This document shows positions 1 through 6,300 of a DNA stretch of 6,300 bases, one piece after another. Origin of the DNA: Bacteroidota bacterium (GTDB lineage: Bacteria > Bacteroidota > Bacteroidia > Chitinophagales > Chitinophagaceae). The stretch's first letter is position 1, and every line of letters begins with the position of its first letter. The notes under the pieces are model-generated. The model made no database searches. It had not been told where the DNA came from and saw only the letters and a list, made by a program, of their open reading frames with translations. The stretch lies in assembly GCA_028875955.1 (NCBI GenBank), contig JAGWTX010000151.1, forward strand, positions 1-6,300. Direction: 5' to 3'. A program made the position numbers and the translations under genes.

Positions 1-2146
1 TCAAACGATAGGCCTGGTTGTTTTTTTCAAAATGGACACTGAATTGTGGACGTTTGTATTCTTCCACATTAAAATCTGTTCCGGAATAATTGTAATGGGG
101 TAATTGTAAACGAAAATTACCGGTTAGTCCGTTCATTGGTAAACGGAAACTGCCTGTAAAGGATCCGTATTCATTTATGCCTACTCGGAGGGAATCGATC
201 TGTTTGTTATTGGCGCCGATCAGGTATAACCAGCTGGAATCTTTTGTCTGAATTAATTTACTCAGATGGGTATGAAAATCTTTTGTAATCGCGATTCCTT
301 TGAAAAAGAGTAATTGCCCCGGACGATAGATCGCACGATCGGTAAAGAAAAATACACGGTTGGCTGACTGTACATAATGGGCTGAATCAATGGAACGGGC
401 GGGATCCTGTAATCTTTCATAGTTGTCAAAATAAACCGGATCATCATTTCTCATCTCCAGCGTATCGCCCCCCTTGCTGAAATGAAACCAGGACTGATAT
501 AAATTAACTGAGGGATCATATTTGAAATGTCCCATGGAGTCGCTTAGGTATTTTCCGATTTGTTTATTGTAATTGGATTTTTTGGCATAATCATAGGACT
601 GGTAAAGAACAGCAACTTTTACCTGCGAAAGCGGTTGCCCTGTTTCCCGGTCAAGGACAAAAAAATCGTTTCGGTTTCTGAGATAACTGATCCGGGATAC
701 ATGAAAAATATGCAGACTTATTTTATCCTTATCCGGATTAAAATCAGGCGTAGTCGAACTGAGTAATGCATAATAACCAGCCGGTAAACCATCTATTTTG
801 ATTTCCACCGAATGTTGCTGGTGATCGGTTATTACCGGTAAAACCTGACGGAGGGTTCTTATAGGTTGGATAGAAGTTACAGTTGACCAATATTTATCCC
901 CCCTTTGAATATCTTCCGGCATCCGGATAATCCGTTGATAGATCGTATCCATATTCCGATAACTCACCAGGGCTCTGAAAGGCTTACCGGGAATATTCAC
1001 TTTTTCCAATTCTGTATGAAACTCTTTTCTATCAATTTCCAGTAACAGGTTTTGCAGGTTGACGATGCCTGCATTGGTTCCCTTCTTGTTTTGTAACGCC
1101 CGGGTAGCAATGTTTTTAGCGGTTACATATCCGTATCGAAAGGTAGTATCGTGAAAAGGCCGGTAGGTAGCTGCCTGATCGGCTTCTGCTCTGGCGAGCA
1201 GATACGAGGCTTGTGCGGATGACGGTTCGGAACCATAGTGATGGATGATGTCTTCCAGGGCTTGCTTATATGCCTGGTTCTTATGGGAAAAAAGCCCCGT
1301 TTCATTTACCCAGGCAATCCTGTCCAGGTCAGCATCCAGCAGGGCAGTTTTATCCGCATCCTTCAGATGAAACCGGATCAGTTGCTGAAACAAATTCAAG
1401 CAAAGCCATAGATGAGAACTACTGTCTTTCGTCGCAAAAGCAGTAGCCAAAAAAGCATCGATCCCACCCAAAGCCCTCTGATCTGTCAGTTCAAAAGAAA
1501 AACTTGGTAAGGTCACATAACTTTCACCCGACCGAAAATAAGCAAGCGCTTCATTTGTCAACAGGTCAAAAAGCGTAGGTCTCAGTGCGGGTTGATTGCC
1601 CTTGATCAGAATGGCTGAATAGCGGGTCAGTTTTTCTTTCTGGAGCAACTGTGGCATCCTGAGCGCCTCCAGATAGTGATGGGTGATAGATTCCCTGAAA
1701 TCATCCGGTGACCAGGTTTGAATAGTGGTATCGTTTCGATCGATTGTGTTCTTGCGGCCATATAGTTCCCAGCGATGGTTGTTAAAATATCGCTGATAGG
1801 CTTTGGCCAGCAAAACATGAAGGATTGCCTTTTCACTTTCGGTATTTGTATTTTTCAATTCAGCCTGAATCCGATTGATAGCTGGACTTGGATCTTCGTC
1901 GTTGATTTTTTCCTCCAGGCTGTACTGATAAACCAGCGACCGGATCATTTCATCCGTTCTGCCCGCCGTTTTGGCTTTTTTGTATAACGCATGGGTCTTC
2001 TCCAATGCCGACCGTGTAAGTCCTTTTTGAAGGATCAGGCTATCAATGACAGTCCAATCACCGGAAAAATCAGGAACAGGTTTTTGGGCTATGGAAGGGA
2101 TGGAAATAAAGGACAGAAGAATGCAAAGCAGTAAGGTGAATCTCAT
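1..2146 (-). CDS. Alpha-2-macroglobulin family protein, N-terminal 715 residues (partial, C-terminus outside window)
   Basis: The frame is open without interruption from the ATG at 2146 to the window edge (715 codons, no stop, no frameshift on full hand translation). Residues 1-20 (MRFTLLLCILLSFISIPSIA) form a signal peptide with likely cleavage before Q21; no lipobox Cys is present, so the product should be exported rather than lipidated. Residues about 25-460 look mostly alpha-helical and carry no motif I recognise. Around 495-506 a FFVLDRETGQPL stretch resembles a carboxypeptidase-regulatory or MG1-type beta domain. The decisive motif is TDRAIYRPGQ at 602-611, the MG2-domain hallmark of alpha-2-macroglobulins, followed by EEYKRPQF at 695-702, typical of bacterial members. 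Relatives in Bacteroidota are usually near 1,800-2,000 residues, so about a third is visible; whether the thioester CxEQ motif exists cannot be seen. Bacterial homologues are thought to trap proteases in the envelope. No Shine-Dalgarno sequence precedes the ATG; the upstream gene ends in its own terminator, so this gene probably has its own promoter. Confidence 0.9.
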   Translation of the reverse strand, partial: MRFTLLLCILLSFISIPSIAQKPVPDFSGDWTVIDSLILQKGLTRSALEKTHALYKKAKTAGRTDEMIRSLVYQYSLEEKINDEDPSPAINRIQAELKNTNTESEKAILHVLLAKAYQRYFNNHRWELYGRKNTIDRNDTTIQTWSPDDFRESITHHYLEALRMPQLLQKEKLTRYSAILIKGNQPALRPTLFDLLTNEALAYFRSGESYVTLPSFSFELTDQRALGGIDAFLATAFATKDSSSHLWLCLNLFQQLIRFHLKDADKTALLDADLDRIAWVNETGLFSHKNQAYKQALEDIIHHYGSEPSSAQASYLLARAEADQAATYRPFHDTTFRYGYVTAKNIATRALQNKKGTNAGIVNLQNLLLEIDRKEFHTELEKVNIPGKPFRALVSYRNMDTIYQRIIRMPEDIQRGDKYWSTVTSIQPIRTLRQVLPVITDHQQHSVEIKIDGLPAGYYALLSSTTPDFNPDKDKISLHIFHVSRISYLRNRNDFFVLDRETGQPLSQVKVAVLYQSYDYAKKSNYNKQIGKYLSDSMGHFKYDPSVNLYQSWFHFSKGGDTLEMRNDDPVYFDNYERLQDPARSIDSAHYVQSANRVFFFTDRAIYRPGQLLFFKGIAITKDFHTHLSKLIQTKDSSWLYLIGANNKQIDSLRVGINEYGSFTGSFRLPMNGLTGNFRLQLPHYNYSGTDFNVEEYKRPQFSVHFEKNNQAYRL

Positions 2147-2262
2147 GAAACTTATTTAACGTAAACAATGTAATACAATAAAGATGCAAAGCAGTTGTCC
2201 AATACACACAACTATCTTGCCATTAACAATTGTTTAGGTTGGGGAAACTGTAAAATACAAAA

Positions 2263-2289
2263 AATCCCGGTGATTTTTTCACCGGGATT
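2263..2289 (-). terminator. Intrinsic terminator of sucD
   Basis: A perfect 11-bp inverted repeat (arms 2263-2273 and 2279-2289, GC-rich core CCCGGTGA) encloses a 5-nt loop. On the minus strand it is followed by TTTTGTATTTTAC, a U-rich tail. It lies 22 bases past the sucD stop. The plus strand has no T run after the stem, so it should work only in the sucD direction, insulating the macroglobulin gene downstream. Confidence 0.9.
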
Positions 2290-2311
2290 CCTGTTATTCA
2301 AAACGGTTGAT

Positions 2312-3184
2312 TTATTTTTTGAGGATCGCAGCCATGGTAATGCCAATGTCTGCAGGACTGGCCACCACTTCTATCCCACATTCTGTCATGATTTTCATTT
2401 TGGCAGCTGCGGTATCATCCGCACCACCGATGATGGCACCGGCATGACCCATCCGACGGCCGGCAGGGGCTGTCTGACCGGCAATGAATCCCACAACGGG
2501 TTTTGTTTTGTTGTCTTTGATCCAACGGGCTGCATCGGCTTCCATGCTTCCGCCGATTTCACCAATCATGATGATACCATCGGTTTCAGGATCGTTCATT
2601 AAAAGTTCAACGGCATCCTTGGTAGGTGTACCGATAATGGGGTCGCCCCCGATACCAATGGCAGTACTGATACCCAGACCCGCTTTCACCACCTGGTCTG
2701 CTGCTTCGTAGGTTAAGGTTCCACTTTTGGAAACGATACCGATACGTCCGGGTTTGAATATAAAACCTGGCATGATACCCACTTTCGCCTCACCGGCTGT
2801 GATAACACCGGGACAGTTGGGTCCGACAAGCCGGGTAGGCGTACCCAGCATATAGTTTTTCACTTTCACCATGTCCTGGACAGGAATGCCTTCCGTGATA
2901 CAAACCACCAGTTCAATACCGGCATCTGTGGCTTCCATGATGGCATCAGCAGCAAATGTTGGCGGAACAAAAATGATACTCACATTCGCACCGGTTTGTT
3001 TTACGGCATCCGCTACGGTATTGAATACGGGTCTGTCCAGGTGTACGGTTCCTCCTTTATTGGGAGTAACGCCACCTACCACATTGGTTCCATATTCGAT
3101 CATTTGTGTTGCATGAAAAGTTCCTTCTGTTCCGGTAAATCCCTGAACGATGACTTTTGATTGTTTATTGACTAATACTGCCAT
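2312..3184 (-). CDS. sucD: Succinyl-CoA synthetase (ADP/GDP-forming), alpha subunit
   Basis: SucD pairs with the beta subunit SucC to interconvert succinyl-CoA plus NDP and phosphate with succinate, CoA and NTP, the substrate-level phosphorylation step of the TCA cycle, in the cytoplasm. The 290 residues match the usual full length. The N-terminal Rossmann CoA-binding domain is visible (VIVQGFTGTEG at 11-21, CITEGIP at 95-101, GPNCPG at 121-126), then the ligase domain (SKSGTLTYE at 152-160, GEIGGS at 208-213). The active-site phosphohistidine is H247 in GRRMGHAGA, equivalent to the phosphorylated His of the E. coli enzyme. The ATG at 3184 gives the expected MAVLVNKQSKVIVQG start. sucC is not adjacent in this window; in many Bacteroidota the two genes are unlinked, so this is not odd. 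A promoter-like -7 element sits upstream and a strong terminator downstream, which suggests a single-gene transcript. No motif is missing and the product should be active. Confidence 0.98.
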   Translation of the reverse strand: MAVLVNKQSKVIVQGFTGTEGTFHATQMIEYGTNVVGGVTPNKGGTVHLDRPVFNTVADAVKQTGANVSIIFVPPTFAADAIMEATDAGIELVVCITEGIPVQDMVKVKNYMLGTPTRLVGPNCPGVITAGEAKVGIMPGFIFKPGRIGIVSKSGTLTYEAADQVVKAGLGISTAIGIGGDPIIGTPTKDAVELLMNDPETDGIIMIGEIGGSMEADAARWIKDNKTKPVVGFIAGQTAPAGRRMGHAGAIIGGADDTAAAKMKIMTECGIEVVASPADIGITMAAILKK

Positions 3185-3216
3185 GGGAAATGTTTCAGAT
3201 GTTTTGAAATTCGCGG

Positions 3217-3224
3217 CAAAAATA
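3217..3224 (-). promoter_or_regulatory. Bacteroidota-type -7 promoter element of sucD
   Basis: Read on the minus strand, TATTTTTG is a perfect match to the Bacteroidota -7 consensus TAnnTTTG. It lies 32 bases upstream of the sucD ATG, so transcription would start near 3210 with a leader of about 26 nt. The -33 box (TTTG expected 19-21 bases upstream) is poor: only a TTTCGG-like sequence is there. The assignment rests on the -7 match and position; the start site itself is inferred. Confidence 0.5.
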
Positions 3225-3249
3225 GGTTAAAACAGACTAGGGTTTGCCG

Positions 3250-3279
3250 AAAAAAGGGTAAAGTTTGCAGATTTTTACC
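3250..3279 (-). terminator. Possible weak intrinsic terminator after the DUF4198 gene
   Basis: On the minus strand GGTAAA (3279-3274) pairs with TTTACC (3262-3257) across an 11-nt loop and is followed by C and six T (3255-3250). The stem is short and A/T-rich with a long loop, so termination would be inefficient; some read-through from the DUF4198 gene into sucD is possible. Confidence 0.3.
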
Positions 3280-3301
3280 AGAGAAAGCCCCTGATACAGG
3301 T

Positions 3302-4132
3302 TTACCGAAAGTATTGCGAATACGCAAAATTCAGGCTCCCCCAATAGTAATCAAGCGCATTGGCCGGATCCTTTTCCGAAGCCTGCCAATAAGCACAACT
3401 TATCCGGTAGACACCCGGATGTCTTTCCGCCACTATCCGGCCTCTTTTATCGGTCTGTAAACGGATCGACTGCCAGCCTTTACCCGGAATCTGGTAGGTA
3501 ACCTTAACCCAGGCCCGGGCAAGAGGTTTTCCTTTAAACAGTATCCGGAATCTTTCCATAACCGGTCCCTCTTTCCATCCCGGGCGGGGAACGGCATTCG
3601 GGTTTTCTTCGGGGATGATATCCAAAAGCAGCTTACTGGGTTGGGTACAGGCATTCGTCAGAACCTCGCTTACCTGTAACAGGGTTTTCAAACTTTCCTG
3701 AACCCGGATGCTTATCTCCTTTTTTGGAGAAATGCCATTTGCTCCGTTCGGGAGATTCCCAGTAATGTCTTCACTGGCAAGCCATTTTACCAATGAGTCC
3801 TGGAGGAGGGTAACCGGTTCCCGGCTTTCCTGTAATACAATCATATGGGTACCAGCCTCCTGCAGGGGAAGGGCTATTGAATCGCGGTTGGGATCCGGTA
3901 ATAGGTCCTCAATGGAACGGATGGTTCCGTCCGGTCGATAGTGCAGAAATGTTTTGATCGGGTTAACGGGTAACTCTTCTGATGATGCGATTCTTTTCTG
4001 AAGCGAATCCATCCGGATATAAGCCATTTCGCGAATGGAATAAAAAAATCGTTGGGGAACCAGCCAGTGATCCTGTGCCATCGAAGGGAGAGATGCAAAA
4101 GCAAAAAGAAAAAGGACTGTTATCTTATACAT
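3302..4132 (-). CDS. Exported DUF4198 domain-containing protein
   Basis: I chose the ATG at 4132 (276 residues) because a signal peptide starts exactly there (MYKITVLFLFAFASLPSMA, cleavage before Q20); an upstream in-frame TTG at 4165 would add 11 residues that spoil it. The mature protein begins QDHWLVP (20-26), matching the HDFWLxP-type opening of the DUF4198 family, some of whose members are called NikM-like and linked to nickel/cobalt uptake. Further family marks: LDIIPEENP (170-178), FKGKPLARAWVKV (199-211), TDKRGR (227-232), HPGVYRISC (238-246) and YYWGSLNF (262-269), giving an Ig-like beta-sandwich C-terminal half. The middle (about 95-165) is the least family-like part. No CbiM/NikM permease, ATPase, TonB receptor or metal-binding His cluster is nearby, so a nickel role is not supported; the biochemical function is unknown. 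Probable location is periplasm or cell surface. No Shine-Dalgarno sequence is seen. The gene follows a strong terminator, so it needs its own promoter, which I could not identify. Confidence 0.82.
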   Translation of the reverse strand: MYKITVLFLFAFASLPSMAQDHWLVPQRFFYSIREMAYIRMDSLQKRIASSEELPVNPIKTFLHYRPDGTIRSIEDLLPDPNRDSIALPLQEAGTHMIVLQESREPVTLLQDSLVKWLASEDITGNLPNGANGISPKKEISIRVQESLKTLLQVSEVLTNACTQPSKLLLDIIPEENPNAVPRPGWKEGPVMERFRILFKGKPLARAWVKVTYQIPGKGWQSIRLQTDKRGRIVAERHPGVYRISCAYWQASEKDPANALDYYWGSLNFAYSQYFR

Positions 4133-4262
4133 CAGACGGCTTTGTAGGGTTACAGCGTAAATCAAATCTGGAATAATGGATCAGGTTGCTGCTCGTAAAA
4201 AGGTTTCTTGTTTAAATATACTCAATAGTTGGTCAATGCTGGTCCTGGATCAGACACAAAAA

Positions 4263-4283
4263 AACCGGATCTGGGATCCGGTT
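4263..4283 (-). terminator. Strong intrinsic terminator after the small Lys/Asp-rich gene
   Basis: A perfect 9-bp stem (AACCGGATC, arms 4263-4271 and 4275-4283) closes a 3-nt loop and is followed on the minus strand by a run of seven T starting within the last stem bases (4264-4258). It lies 22 bases past the stop codon at 4306 and ends the transcript coming from the PKD protein/small-protein side. Confidence 0.9.
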
Positions 4284-4305
4284 GGTAACATTCCTTTCTA
4301 AACAA

Positions 4306-4617
4306 TTAATGATGTCTGCGAATTTGTCTGGCAGCTCTTTTCATGGGATGTTTTACACCATCCCCTTTCAGGTCTTTTGCATCTGATTTCATGTCTTTTT
4401 TGTCTGATCTGATATCAGCTGTCAGATTTTTGGCTTCAGCCTTGTCGCCTTCCTTTAATTCGGCTTTACGTGCGGCTTTGTCTTTTCTTACATCCCGCAT
4501 GTCTTTGCGAAGATCTTTCATGTCTGATTTCTTATCAGTTGTGGTTGCACTGGTTTGTGCCATTGCTGATACAGAAAAGATGAGTGCTGCCATGGAAGCA
4601 AAAATGATTTTTTTCAT
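4306..4617 (-). CDS. Small secreted Lys/Asp-rich polyampholyte, function unknown
   Basis: The start at 4617 is chosen because MKKIIFASMAALIFSVSAMA is a clear signal peptide with cleavage before Q21; the frame stays open further upstream but that part is AT-rich and gives no sensible N-terminus. The product is 103 residues, about 83 when mature. The mature chain is dominated by Lys, Asp, Arg, Glu and Ala in a pattern of KD/RKD/SDKKD units with acids and bases spaced for i,i+4 salt bridges, which suggests a single long charged helix or disordered coil rather than a globular domain. It has no Cys and no aromatic residue after the signal peptide. The last 15 residues (from KHPMKRA to RRHH) are strongly basic. 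Similar short charged exported proteins are common in Bacteroidota but lack a characterised role. It begins 81 bases past the PKD protein stop with no convincing terminator between, so it may be transcribed with that gene; a strong terminator follows. An A-rich leader replaces a Shine-Dalgarno sequence. Confidence 0.8.
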   Translation of the reverse strand: MKKIIFASMAALIFSVSAMAQTSATTTDKKSDMKDLRKDMRDVRKDKAARKAELKEGDKAEAKNLTADIRSDKKDMKSDAKDLKGDGVKHPMKRAARQIRRHH

Positions 4618-4698
4618 ACAATTTTTTTTGTGGTTAAGATGAATATAAGACCACAGAATATTCAAAAGGTTTAGCCGGCTTTTCATTTTTGCAACTTT

Positions 4699-6300
4699 TT
4701 ATAATTTATAAAAGGCCTTGCTGTCTTTTCCGCTGGCAGAATTTACCCGTAGAAAATAGGGGCCATGGTATAATGACTCGGTGGGTAGTTCAAAAACATT
4801 GTTCCCTTTCAATAATTGTTTTTTAACCGTGTATTTAACCGTTCCATAGATATCGAAAATGGAAATCTCCACTTCGGTATTTGCCAGGCTGCTGTAGATG
4901 GTCGTTACCATCCGGGTGATTACCGGGTTGGGATTGATACTCAGGATCTTCACCACATTGGGTGTGTTTTGCGCATTGCTGGAACTATCCTGTACCATTA
5001 CCGGGTTACAGGTCTGGGCTTCACAACCATACAAGGTTCTTACCATCAGACATGTGTTATAGATCCCCTGGTAAGGGAATTCCTTTACTGGTTTGATCTC
5101 ATTTCCGGAGAGTACCGTATTGTCACCGAATTTCCAGATCCGCTGAATAATACTATCGCCGGTTTGCGCAACGGATAAACTGCTGTTGAACTGAACTTTT
5201 TTCAGACTGATCCTTTCAGAACTGAAAACAGCTTTTACCTCGCAGTTTATTTGATCGATAGAAACGGTGTCAGCGTATTTGCTTTCACAACCGGTCTTTG
5301 TTTTAATATACAGGTATACTGTAAACCTTCCTGTCCGGGAATAATGGTGAACCGGGTTGATGGTATTGCCCTGAAGCGGTGTGGTGTTGTCTCCAAAAAA
5401 CCAAATCCTGCTTTGAATACTGTCCTGCTCAGAACTGGCATGCGAAGCACTGCTGGTAAAAGATACCTGTCCATTGTGTACCTGGTAGCTAAAGAATGCT
5501 TTACAAACTGAATTGGTCGGTTTCGGCTGTATGATTACGTTTGCCACATATTTGCTTTCACAGCCATTTTTTGTTTTGATCACCAGATAGACGGGATAGG
5601 ATCCGGGTTTTGTATAGGAATAGAAAGGAGCAATGACGTTTCCTCCCAGCGATACCGTATGACTGCTATCCGTATAATACCAGGTTCTGCTGATGATGCT
5701 GTCTGTTTCAGAAGCGGCTTTGGATCCTTCGCTGTTGAAATAAATGGTTGAATCCTTAATGCTGTAAGTGAAATATGCTTTGCAGGTTGTGGGTGTTATC
5801 TGTGGCCGGATCACAACGGGACTGCTATACTTGCTTTCACAACCCCCTTTTGTTTTGATCACCAGATAAACTGGATACGTACCTGGTTTGCTGCACTGAT
5901 AGGATGGGGCAATAATATTCCCGCCTAAGGAAACAGAAGTGCTGCTATCACTGTAATACCAGGTGCGGCTGATAATACTGTCTGTCTCAGAACTTCCCCT
6001 GGACCCCTCACTGTTAAACCGGACAGTAGAATCCTTGATCGAGTAGGTGAAGTAGGCTTTACAATTTGCAGGTGGAAGGCTGGCAGTCGAATCGGTCAGT
6101 GTGAAATCAAAACAATATTTACTCTCGCAACCCGATTTGGTTTTGATATACAAACAGGCCGTATATTTTCCGGCTTTCTGATAGGTATGCGATGGATCCA
6201 AACGGTTACCTTCCAAAGGAACTGTGGAATCCCCGAATAACCAGTATCTGTTGAGGATGCTGTCTCCCTGGGGCGCGGAAGAATTACTGCTATTGAATTT
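4699..6300 (-). CDS. Secreted multi-PKD-repeat protein with T9SS type A sorting domain (partial, N-terminus outside window)
   Basis: The frame is open from the right edge to the TAA at 4699-4701, giving 533 visible residues; the true start lies outside, and the TTG at 6216 is internal to a repeat, not a start. Numbering from the edge, five PKD-like Ig-fold units are seen: unit 1 (1 to about 79, incomplete), unit 2 (80-172), unit 3 (173-265), unit 4 (266-352), unit 5 (353 to about 436). Units share DSI-x-x-R-x-W, an FGD-like turn, a hydrophobic strand and a GCESK end. Residues about 452-533 form a Por/T9SS type A sorting domain: INPNPV opening, IFDIYGT strand, LLKGNN, GPYFLRV and the terminal KAFYKL. 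Such proteins cross the outer membrane through the type IX system, where the C-terminal domain is normally removed and the protein is released or attached to the surface. PKD arrays commonly act as spacers or adhesive/ligand-binding stalks; any catalytic or adhesin module would be in the missing N-terminal part. The small Lys/Asp-rich gene follows by 81 bases. Confidence 0.93.
   Translation of the reverse strand, partial: KFNSSNSSAPQGDSILNRYWLFGDSTVPLEGNRLDPSHTYQKAGKYTACLYIKTKSGCESKYCFDFTLTDSTASLPPANCKAYFTYSIKDSTVRFNSEGSRGSSETDSIISRTWYYSDSSTSVSLGGNIIAPSYQCSKPGTYPVYLVIKTKGGCESKYSSPVVIRPQITPTTCKAYFTYSIKDSTIYFNSEGSKAASETDSIISRTWYYTDSSHTVSLGGNVIAPFYSYTKPGSYPVYLVIKTKNGCESKYVANVIIQPKPTNSVCKAFFSYQVHNGQVSFTSSASHASSEQDSIQSRIWFFGDNTTPLQGNTINPVHHYSRTGRFTVYLYIKTKTGCESKYADTVSIDQINCEVKAVFSSERISLKKVQFNSSLSVAQTGDSIIQRIWKFGDNTVLSGNEIKPVKEFPYQGIYNTCLMVRTLYGCEAQTCNPVMVQDSSSNAQNTPNVVKILSINPNPVITRMVTTIYSSLANTEVEISIFDIYGTVKYTVKKQLLKGNNVFELPTESLYHGPYFLRVNSASGKDSKAFYKL
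4702..4947 (-). other. T9SS type A C-terminal sorting domain (coding segment)
   Basis: The last 82 codons before the stop encode the sorting signal: LSINPNPV at its start, alternating strand pattern around EVEISIFDIYG, the L-x-x-G-x-N turn (LLKGNN), G-x-Y-F-L-R-V, and a C-terminal KAFYKL. This order is characteristic of the Bacteroidota-only T9SS cargo domain, and it is the best taxonomic marker in the window. Confidence 0.92.
4993..6300 (-). repeat. Tandem array of PKD-like domain repeats (five units visible)
   Basis: Protein-level tandem repeats inside the secreted protein gene. Approximate unit borders, set at the conserved Cys of the CKA-x-F motif: 6300-6064 (cut by the edge), 6063-5785, 5784-5506, 5505-5245, 5244-4993. 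Period is 93, 93 and 87 codons. The middle two are the closest pair; the last is the most diverged and lacks the full CKAYF opening and the ESKY end. More units probably lie to the right of the window. Confidence 0.88.
5506..6063 (-). repeat. Closely related repeat pair (units 2 and 3, 279 bp each)
   Basis: The two units are exactly 93 codons each and differ at about 25 positions by my hand alignment (roughly 73% protein identity, mostly in the last 14 residues). Shared blocks include CKAYFTYSIKDST, SETDSIISRTWYY, VSLGGN and PVYLVIKTK. At the DNA level synonymous codons differ (for example DSIISR is written with different Ser, Ile and Arg codons), which points to an old duplication kept similar by protein-level selection rather than a fresh copy. 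Confidence 0.85.

Noticed and set aside
2147..2260. Promoter-like TTG/TA patterns and the 10-bp palindrome AACAATTGTT (2225-2234) upstream of the macroglobulin gene
   Set aside because: The region is AT-rich and several weak partial matches occur by chance; none has both boxes with correct spacing, and a single short palindrome is not evidence for an operator.
2195..2602. A 135-codon open frame on the plus strand overlapping the 3' part of sucD
   Set aside because: It lies antisense to the well-supported sucD, crosses the sucD terminator hairpin, has no recognisable domain or start context, and is explained by codon bias of sucD.
4133..4165. Upstream TTG start that would lengthen the DUF4198 protein by 11 residues
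   Set aside because: The added residues are polar and precede a complete signal peptide that starts at the ATG at 4132; no ribosome-binding signal favours the TTG.
4133..4257. TATATTTA sequence upstream of the DUF4198 gene as a -7 promoter box
   Set aside because: It mismatches the last base of TAnnTTTG and has no TTTG at the 19-21 base spacing; other near matches here are equally poor, so no promoter is called.
4618..4686. Upstream in-frame start that would lengthen the small Lys/Asp-rich protein by 23 residues
   Set aside because: It would bury the signal peptide behind a polar, AT-rich extension and nearly touch the preceding stop codon; the ATG at 4617 is much more natural.
4660..4698. 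AAAAGCCGGCTAAACCTTTT as a terminator after the PKD protein gene
   Set aside because: Only a 5-bp A/T stem closes it and no T run follows on the minus strand, so it does not meet the form of an intrinsic terminator.
1..6300. Search for defence systems, toxin-antitoxin pairs, mobile elements, CRISPR, tRNAs or riboswitches
   Set aside because: No transposase, integrase, nuclease, reverse transcriptase, direct-repeat array or structured RNA was recognisable; all coding capacity is taken by the five genes listed.

Overview
The window reads as a stretch of a Bacteroidota chromosome, most likely from a Chitinophagaceae-like or related environmental lineage. Evidence: a type IX secretion (T9SS) C-terminal sorting domain on a PKD-repeat protein, a Bacteroidota-style alpha-2-macroglobulin protein, start codons preceded by A/T-rich leaders without a Shine-Dalgarno sequence, and a TAnnTTTG-type -7 promoter element ahead of sucD. 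The genus is inference; the phylum is well supported.

All five genes lie on the minus strand, so in transcription order the window is read from 6300 down to 1. (1) 6300-4699: C-terminal 533 residues of a large secreted protein built of tandem PKD-like repeats and ending in a T9SS type A sorting domain; its start lies beyond the right edge. (2) 4617-4306: a 103-residue secreted Lys/Asp-rich polyampholyte of unknown function, followed by a strong intrinsic terminator at 4263-4283. (3) 4132-3302: a 276-residue exported DUF4198-family protein. (4) 3184-2312: sucD, the alpha subunit of succinyl-CoA synthetase, with a recognisable promoter upstream and a textbook terminator at 2263-2289. (5) 2146-1: the N-terminal 715 residues of an alpha-2-macroglobulin family protein, running off the left edge before the bait and thioester regions.

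Four of the five products carry, or by family should carry, an export signal, so this is mostly a cell-envelope/secretome neighbourhood with one housekeeping TCA-cycle gene inside it. Terminators split it into at least three transcription units, and nothing shows the genes acting together. There are no tRNA or rRNA genes, CRISPR arrays, insertion sequences, attachment sites or origins visible, and no gene-free stretch longer than about 170 bases. I found no convincing undescribed system; the points most worth a second look are the diverged PKD repeat pair with its cysteine pattern, the small polyampholyte, and the DUF4198 protein without metal-transport neighbours.
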